Assembly (NCBI GenBank): GCA_963823165.1
Contig: CAWGKV010000037.1
Span: 62,001-126,000, forward strand
From: Roseiarcus sp963823165
Lineage (GTDB): Bacteria > Pseudomonadota > Alphaproteobacteria > Rhizobiales > Beijerinckiaceae
Direction of reading: 5' to 3'
Length of the DNA stretch: 64,000 nt
Part shown: positions 59,861 to 64,000 of the stretch, in pieces
Numbering within the stretch: position 1 is the stretch's first letter
Layout of the letters: each line of letters opens with the position of its first letter
Made by a program: the position numbers and the translations under genes
Notes under the pieces: model-generated
Seen by the model: the letters and a program-made list of their open reading frames with translations, nothing else
The model's database searches: none
Told to the model about the DNA's origin: nothing

Positions 59861-60330
59861 GAGTCGCTCTCGACGAGAGAGCCGACCTTAAAACGCCGGC
59901 TGTACTGCGTCTACCGCCCTGAAGCCGCCGAGCACGATCGATAGGACTCAGAGTTTCGTCCCGGAATGACCCCTATTCGCGCACTCCCGCCGTTCCGAGT
60001 GGCGACTTCGACTGATCGGCGATATTTGCCGGCGCCTCGACCAAGACCCGCTCAGGCGGGGGTGATGTGTTCCGACGCAGCGCCGAAGGTCCGCTTGTCC
60101 AGGCAATTCCCCGAACCGCCGCTTGATGGGGAAACTCCGCGCGTTCCTGCCAGTCCTCTCGAGCATACCAAGCGCCAGGAGCGCTTAAGGGACCGCGTGA
60201 AAGCAAAACGCGCGATGAGGCTGCTCAACCGCTCAACGCCGACATGGACACGGATTGCGCAGATGGGGTACGCTCACCAGAAAAAAGCAGCGCCGCGTTC
60301 CCGATGCCGCGGCGAGCCGGAGGAAAACGG
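59861..60330. other. 470-bp intergenic region, no gene recognised
   Basis: Between the HD gene and the TRAP operon. Short frames occur (for example one reading EHTKRQERLRDRVKAKRAMR near 60165) but lack starts and family matches. The dctP promoter should lie in the last 150 bp. Confidence 0.45.
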
Positions 60331-61332
60331 ATGGGCCGATTGCGGTTGCGCGCGGCGGTCTTCGCAGTTGCGATGGGCGTCCTAGCCGGGATGGCGGCGC
60401 GTGCCGACCAGACGCGCCATTTCAGTTTCGCCTATGACCAGCCGCATTCGACCGGCTACGGCATCGCCGCCGACCTGTTCAATAGCAAGCTCATGGAGAT
60501 GAGCCACGGGTCGATGGCGATCGATCAGTTTCCCGGCGCGCAATTGGGGCAGGAGCCCCAGATGCTGCAAAAGATCCGCACCGGTGACATCGATTTCATG
60601 ATCAGCTCGACCGCCAATGCGGCGACCGTCGCGCCGGAATCGGGCGTGCTGTCGATCCACTATCTCTTTCGTTCGGAAGACCAGTTGATCAAGGCGATCG
60701 GCGACCCTCGGCTGATCGCGGCGGTAAGGGAGATGTTCGACGCGACCGTCAAGGAGGGGCACGTGCTGGCGCTCGCCACGCTCGGCCTTCGCGATCTCTA
60801 CGGCAAGCGCCCCGTGACCTCGGTCGGCGACCTCAAGGGCTTCAAGGTGCGCGTCCAGGCGACCCCGACCGAGGACACGCTGTTCCCCGCCTACGGCGCG
60901 CAGACCGTCCACATGCCGTTCGGCAGCGTCTATACCTCGCTGCAGACCGGCGTCGTCGACTTCGCCGAGAATGGCGTCAATGTCTACGACAGCAACAAGC
61001 ACTACGAGGTGGCGCCGGTGCTGTCGATGACCGAGCACGAGGCCAACAACAGCGTCGTCTGGGTAAGCGACAAACTATGGTCGTCGCTGACCGACGAGCA
61101 GAAGGGCTGGGTGCAGGCCGCGGCCGCTGAAGTGGGCTTGAAGCAGCCGGCGCGGGCGATCGCGCTCGAGCACAAGTCGCTCGCCCGGCTCCAGAAACTC
61201 GGCGTCAAAGTCGTCACCGACGTCGACAAGGCGAGCTTCCTCAAGATCGCCGAACCGCTGCAGGATAGGCTCGCCAAGAGCCTCGGACCCCATGCCGAAA
61301 AGATCCTGCGGGTCTGCCGCTCGATCGAATAG
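60331..61332 (+). CDS. dctP: TRAP transporter solute-binding protein DctP
   Basis: 333 residues. A signal peptide (residues 1-25, ending MAARA) precedes a DctP-type fold: FSFAYDQPHSTGYGIAADLF, FPGAQLGQEPQMLQKIRTGD, KGFKVRVQATP, MPFGSVYTSLQTGVVDFAEN. The Arg in KVRVQ should bind the substrate carboxylate. GGAGG lies upstream of ATG 60331. First gene of a dctPQM operon; DctQ starts 3 bp after its stop. The adjacent amidohydrolase hints at a sugar acid or lactone substrate. Confidence 0.92.
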   Translation: MGRLRLRAAVFAVAMGVLAGMAARADQTRHFSFAYDQPHSTGYGIAADLFNSKLMEMSHGSMAIDQFPGAQLGQEPQMLQKIRTGDIDFMISSTANAATVAPESGVLSIHYLFRSEDQLIKAIGDPRLIAAVREMFDATVKEGHVLALATLGLRDLYGKRPVTSVGDLKGFKVRVQATPTEDTLFPAYGAQTVHMPFGSVYTSLQTGVVDFAENGVNVYDSNKHYEVAPVLSMTEHEANNSVVWVSDKLWSSLTDEQKGWVQAAAAEVGLKQPARAIALEHKSLARLQKLGVKVVTDVDKASFLKIAEPLQDRLAKSLGPHAEKILRVCRSIE

Positions 61333-61335
61333 TCC

Positions 61336-61872
61336 ATGGACGGGTGCGCCGACCTCGTCCTCGCCGCCGATCGCCACCTGAAGTGGCGGGCGCTGGACCT
61401 GCTGGAGCGCGTGCTGATGCAGCTCTGCGGCGTGTGCCTCATCGGCTTCACCTCGACCACCCTGCTTGACGTCGTGGCTAGAGTGGCCGGCCATCCGCTG
61501 CTTTGGCCGCAGGAGGTGACGTCGGCGTTCTTCATCTACGGCGTCTTCATTGGCGCGTCGGTCGCGACGCGGCGCAACGATCACTTGCAACTCCTCGCTT
61601 TGACCGAGTCGATGAGCGGCGCGACGCGTCGGGCGTTCGAGGTCATCAATCGCGTCGTCGTCATGGGCGTCGGCCTCTTCCTCGTCGTTTATGGCTGGCA
61701 GAATTTCCTCACCGGCTTCGGCAGTTTTCGCATGCCGTCGATGCTGCCCATCGCCTATCTCTACGCGCCAATTCCGCTGTGCGGAGCGCTGGTGGCGATG
61801 TTCAGTCTCGAGCAGATCGTCAACGGCCTGCGCCACGGCTTTGGGCCGCCGCCGCCGGCGCAAGCCGCTTAA
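61336..61872 (+). CDS. dctQ: TRAP transporter small permease DctQ
   Basis: 178 residues with four membrane helices. The DctQ signature PLLWPQEVTSAFFIYGVFIG with the conserved Trp and Glu is present, followed by ATRRNDHLQL. It bridges DctM and the membrane. It ends 5 bp before dctM. Confidence 0.9.
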   Translation: MDGCADLVLAADRHLKWRALDLLERVLMQLCGVCLIGFTSTTLLDVVARVAGHPLLWPQEVTSAFFIYGVFIGASVATRRNDHLQLLALTESMSGATRRAFEVINRVVVMGVGLFLVVYGWQNFLTGFGSFRMPSMLPIAYLYAPIPLCGALVAMFSLEQIVNGLRHGFGPPPPAQAA

Positions 61873-61877
61873 GCCCC

Positions 61878-63215
61878 ATGCCCAACAGCGCCATCCTTTT
61901 GATCATGACGGCGCTCTTTCTTGCGCTCGGCTATCTTGGCGTTCCGGTGGCGTTTTCGCTGATGGCGGGGGTTATCGTCGGCACGATGCTGACGCCAGTC
62001 TCATTACAGTCGATCGTCGGGCAGGCGTTCAACGGCGTCGATTCGGAAGCCTTGATGGCGATCCCGTTCTTCCTTCTGGTCGGCGAACTGATGACATCGG
62101 CGAACGTCGTCATGCGCATCGCCGAACTGTCGCAGGCGCTGGTCGGCCACATTCGGGGCGGCCTGGCGCAAGTGACCACGGTCTTCAGTATGTTCTTTTC
62201 CGGCATGTCGGGCTCGTCGTCGGCCGACGTCGCGGTCTTGAGCCGGACGATGGCTCGTCCGATGGCGAAGGAAGGCTACTCGCCTGCCTTTGTCGCAGCC
62301 TTGATCGCGGCGGCCTCGACCATCGCCAATCTGGTGCCGCCGAGCATCATGGCGGTCGTCTATGGCGCGGTCGGCAATGTCTCGATTGCGGGGCTGTTTC
62401 TCGCGGGCATTCTTCCCGGCCTGATGATCGGCGCCGGCCTGATGCTCTTCTGCTATTTTTTCGGGCCGGTGGGCTTTCGCCGGCCGCGCTCGAGTTTCGG
62501 CAATCTCGTCGCGGCTGCGCGAGCCGCGGCGCTGCCGGCGCTGATCCCCATGATTCTGCTCGGCGGCATCATGACCGGTTGGTTCACCCCGACTGAAGCT
62601 GGCGTCGTCGCCGTCGCGTACATTCTGGTCGTCGTGATTCCGGCGCTCAATCCGCGCCACATGCGGTCGGTGTGGCGCGACTTCATGCAAGCCGGACTGA
62701 TCTACTCGCTGCCGCTGATAACCATCGCCGCGGCGTCCGCGTTCGGGTGGATGCTCGCCTATCTGCGTGGCCCGATCGTCGTTTCCGGGTGGATCGGCGA
62801 TATCGCGGGCGGCGATCCGCGCGCCACCATGTTCCTTCTGGTTGCGGTGTTCACTATCGTTGGCGACTTCATCGAACCGATCCCGGCGATTGTCATTTTC
62901 ATGCCGATCGTCAATCAGCTCACCGACCAGGCATCGATCAACAGCGTGCATATGGGTATTGTGCTTATGATCACGCTGGCCTTCGGCTTGATTACGCCGC
63001 CTTACGGACTGTCGCTCCTGATGGCGTCCAAGTTCGTCGGCGTCCGCTTCTCCTCAAGCCTGCGGGCGTCGCTGCCGATCTACTTGATTTTCTTCGCGAC
63101 AATCGCCTTCGCGATCTTTTTCCCGCAAGCCGTGCTTTGGCTGCCAAAGACGCTGTTCCCTGAGTCGATTGGCTGTTTTAAGGCGCCGGACGGCGGGAAA
63201 TACATCTGCCCGTGA
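61878..63215 (+). CDS. dctM: TRAP transporter large permease DctM
   Basis: 445 residues with about twelve membrane helices. Typical segments are GVPVAFSLMAGVIVGT, FFSGMSGSSSADVAVLSRTM, NLVPPSIMAVVYG and GWFTPTEAGVVAVAY. It is the transport subunit, driven by a sodium or proton gradient. The ATG at 61878 begins the first helix; the frame is open far upstream but overlaps dctQ. It ends 6 bp before the convergent amidohydrolase gene. Confidence 0.93.
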   Translation: MPNSAILLIMTALFLALGYLGVPVAFSLMAGVIVGTMLTPVSLQSIVGQAFNGVDSEALMAIPFFLLVGELMTSANVVMRIAELSQALVGHIRGGLAQVTTVFSMFFSGMSGSSSADVAVLSRTMARPMAKEGYSPAFVAALIAAASTIANLVPPSIMAVVYGAVGNVSIAGLFLAGILPGLMIGAGLMLFCYFFGPVGFRRPRSSFGNLVAAARAAALPALIPMILLGGIMTGWFTPTEAGVVAVAYILVVVIPALNPRHMRSVWRDFMQAGLIYSLPLITIAAASAFGWMLAYLRGPIVVSGWIGDIAGGDPRATMFLLVAVFTIVGDFIEPIPAIVIFMPIVNQLTDQASINSVHMGIVLMITLAFGLITPPYGLSLLMASKFVGVRFSSSLRASLPIYLIFFATIAFAIFFPQAVLWLPKTLFPESIGCFKAPDGGKYICP

Positions 63216-63221
63216 GCCCGG

Positions 63222-64000
63222 TCAGTCGAATCGGTACAGCGCCACCGGGTTGTCGACCAGGATGCGATTGCGCACCGTTTCGTCAGGCGCCCAGTCGGCC
63301 AGGAGGTCGAACAGGACCGCGTCGTCGGGTTTGGCGTCGGCCTTTTCGGTTGGATGCGGCCAATCGCTCCCCCAGACCATTCGCTCCGGCGACGCCTTCA
63401 CATAGGCCCGGGCGACCTTGCTCACATCCGCATAAGCCGGCGGGCCCGTCCTGGTGTCCATGTAGGCGCCGGAAAGCTTCACCCAGGTCCGCCCCTTGTC
63501 GAGGAGTTTCAACACCAATGCGAAGGCCGGATGATCGACGCCAGCCGGTTCGGGAATGCGGGCCATATGATCGAACACGATCGGCGAGGGCAGACGCTGG
63601 AGAAGATCCGCGATCTCGACGATCTGCCCGCCCAGCATATGGATTTGCACATGCCAGCCGAGGTCGTCGACGCGCTTCGACAAGGGCTCGAGCATGTCGA
63701 TGGTGGTGGCGCCGGATTGGACGAGATTGAAGCGGATGCCGCGAATGCCGAGATCGTTCAGCCGCTTGAGCTCGGCGTCGGCGACGCTCGTATCGACCAC
63801 CGCGACGCCGCGGGCGGTCGCGCCGAGCTTGGCCATCGCATCGAGGGTGCAGGAGTTGTCGGTTCCGTAGGTCGACGGCGTGACCACGACGTTGCGCGTC
63901 GCGCCGATCCGCTTCTGCAACAGGCGATAGGCGTCGACGGTCGCATCGGGCGGCCTGAGTTTGGCGTTGGGAGCGACCGGAAAGCGGCTGTCGTAAATGT
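63222..64000 (-). CDS. PF04909 amidohydrolase, 5' end outside the window
   Basis: At least 259 residues of an amidohydrolase_2 (TIM-barrel) enzyme of the 2-pyrone-4,6-dicarboxylate hydrolase / D-galactarolactone isomerase group. IYDSRFPVAPNAKLRPP at the window edge is close to its N-terminus. VQIHMLGG, IVFDHMARIP and ERMVWGSDWPHPT carry metal and catalytic residues (His, Asp-His, Asp of SDWP). It hydrolyses or isomerises a lactone. Being next to a TRAP importer, it probably acts on the imported compound. The start codon lies beyond 64000. Confidence 0.85.
   Translation of the reverse strand, partial: IYDSRFPVAPNAKLRPPDATVDAYRLLQKRIGATRNVVVTPSTYGTDNSCTLDAMAKLGATARGVAVVDTSVADAELKRLNDLGIRGIRFNLVQSGATTIDMLEPLSKRVDDLGWHVQIHMLGGQIVEIADLLQRLPSPIVFDHMARIPEPAGVDHPAFALVLKLLDKGRTWVKLSGAYMDTRTGPPAYADVSKVARAYVKASPERMVWGSDWPHPTEKADAKPDDAVLFDLLADWAPDETVRNRILVDNPVALYRFD

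Noticed and set aside
1..64000. tRNA, rRNA or complete prophage
   Set aside because: No cloverleaf-like sequence, conserved rRNA stretch or phage structural gene was recognised anywhere in the window by eye; a tRNA scan would settle it.

Overview
The window is dense, high-GC DNA with long open frames on both strands, Shine-Dalgarno sites before most starts and frequent GTG starts. The gene content fits an alphaproteobacterium of the order Hyphomicrobiales: Mg-type HemB, GlxA-type AraC regulators, DUF29 proteins, an AapJ-like binding protein, the bacterial ATP-dependent ligase/exonuclease pair, a SAM-cyclase-AAA-TPR protein, and two common families of intergenic palindromes. No tRNA, rRNA, CRISPR array or complete insertion sequence was found. 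I cannot name the genus.

Layout. 0-5 kb: a divergent DJ-1/PfpI hydrolase and GlxA-like regulator, a cystathionine beta-lyase, a higBA module whose toxin is frameshifted, and the remains of an AbrB/PIN module. 5-7.4 kb: a tartrate/D-malate dehydrogenase, then an AT-rich insert carrying a caspase-like (DUF4347-type) protein, closed by a second, diverged copy of the dehydrogenase 3' end. 7.4-18 kb: a secreted protein, a 1459-residue double-core hybrid histidine kinase, an MFS transporter, a solitary phoU, small proteins, a frameshifted periplasmic protein and a repeat-rich gap. 18-28 kb: a glycosyltransferase, moaC-moeA, two methyltransferases, a cytochrome c, an ABC importer (permease, ATPase, THI5-type binding protein) and an 8-oxoguanine-deaminase-family amidohydrolase. 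The importer and deaminase together suggest salvage of a nucleobase-like compound.

28-39.6 kb: accessory and repair genes. These are small secreted proteins, two tandem DUF29 paralogues, an SDR, phhB, a DUF4239 membrane protein, a RelE-type toxin with HTH antitoxin, a DNA ligase (N-terminal frameshift) with its metallo-beta-lactamase exonuclease, a DUF4126/flavoprotein pair and a TacA/TacT-like pair. 39.6-46 kb: a complete branched-chain-amino-acid-type ABC operon with a LivM-LivG fusion and a Tat-type binding protein, divergent from hemB. 46-49.5 kb: a protein with four tandem winged helices, a chimera of two gene fragments, hicBA, an orphan amino-acid-binding protein and an IS630 remnant. 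49.4-58.7 kb: signalling genes (PilZ, PAS-GAF-GGDEF-EAL, SAM-cyclase-AAA-TPR, hemerythrin). 59-64 kb: an HD hydrolase, a dctPQM TRAP operon and a convergent PF04909 amidohydrolase cut by the window edge.

Cross-cutting themes. There are five toxin-antitoxin loci, two of them damaged. Three gene fragments duplicate a neighbouring metabolic gene. Three genes look broken by a single base, so sequencing error must be excluded before calling them pseudogenes. The most unusual locus is the AT-rich caspase-like insert at 6.2-7.4 kb.
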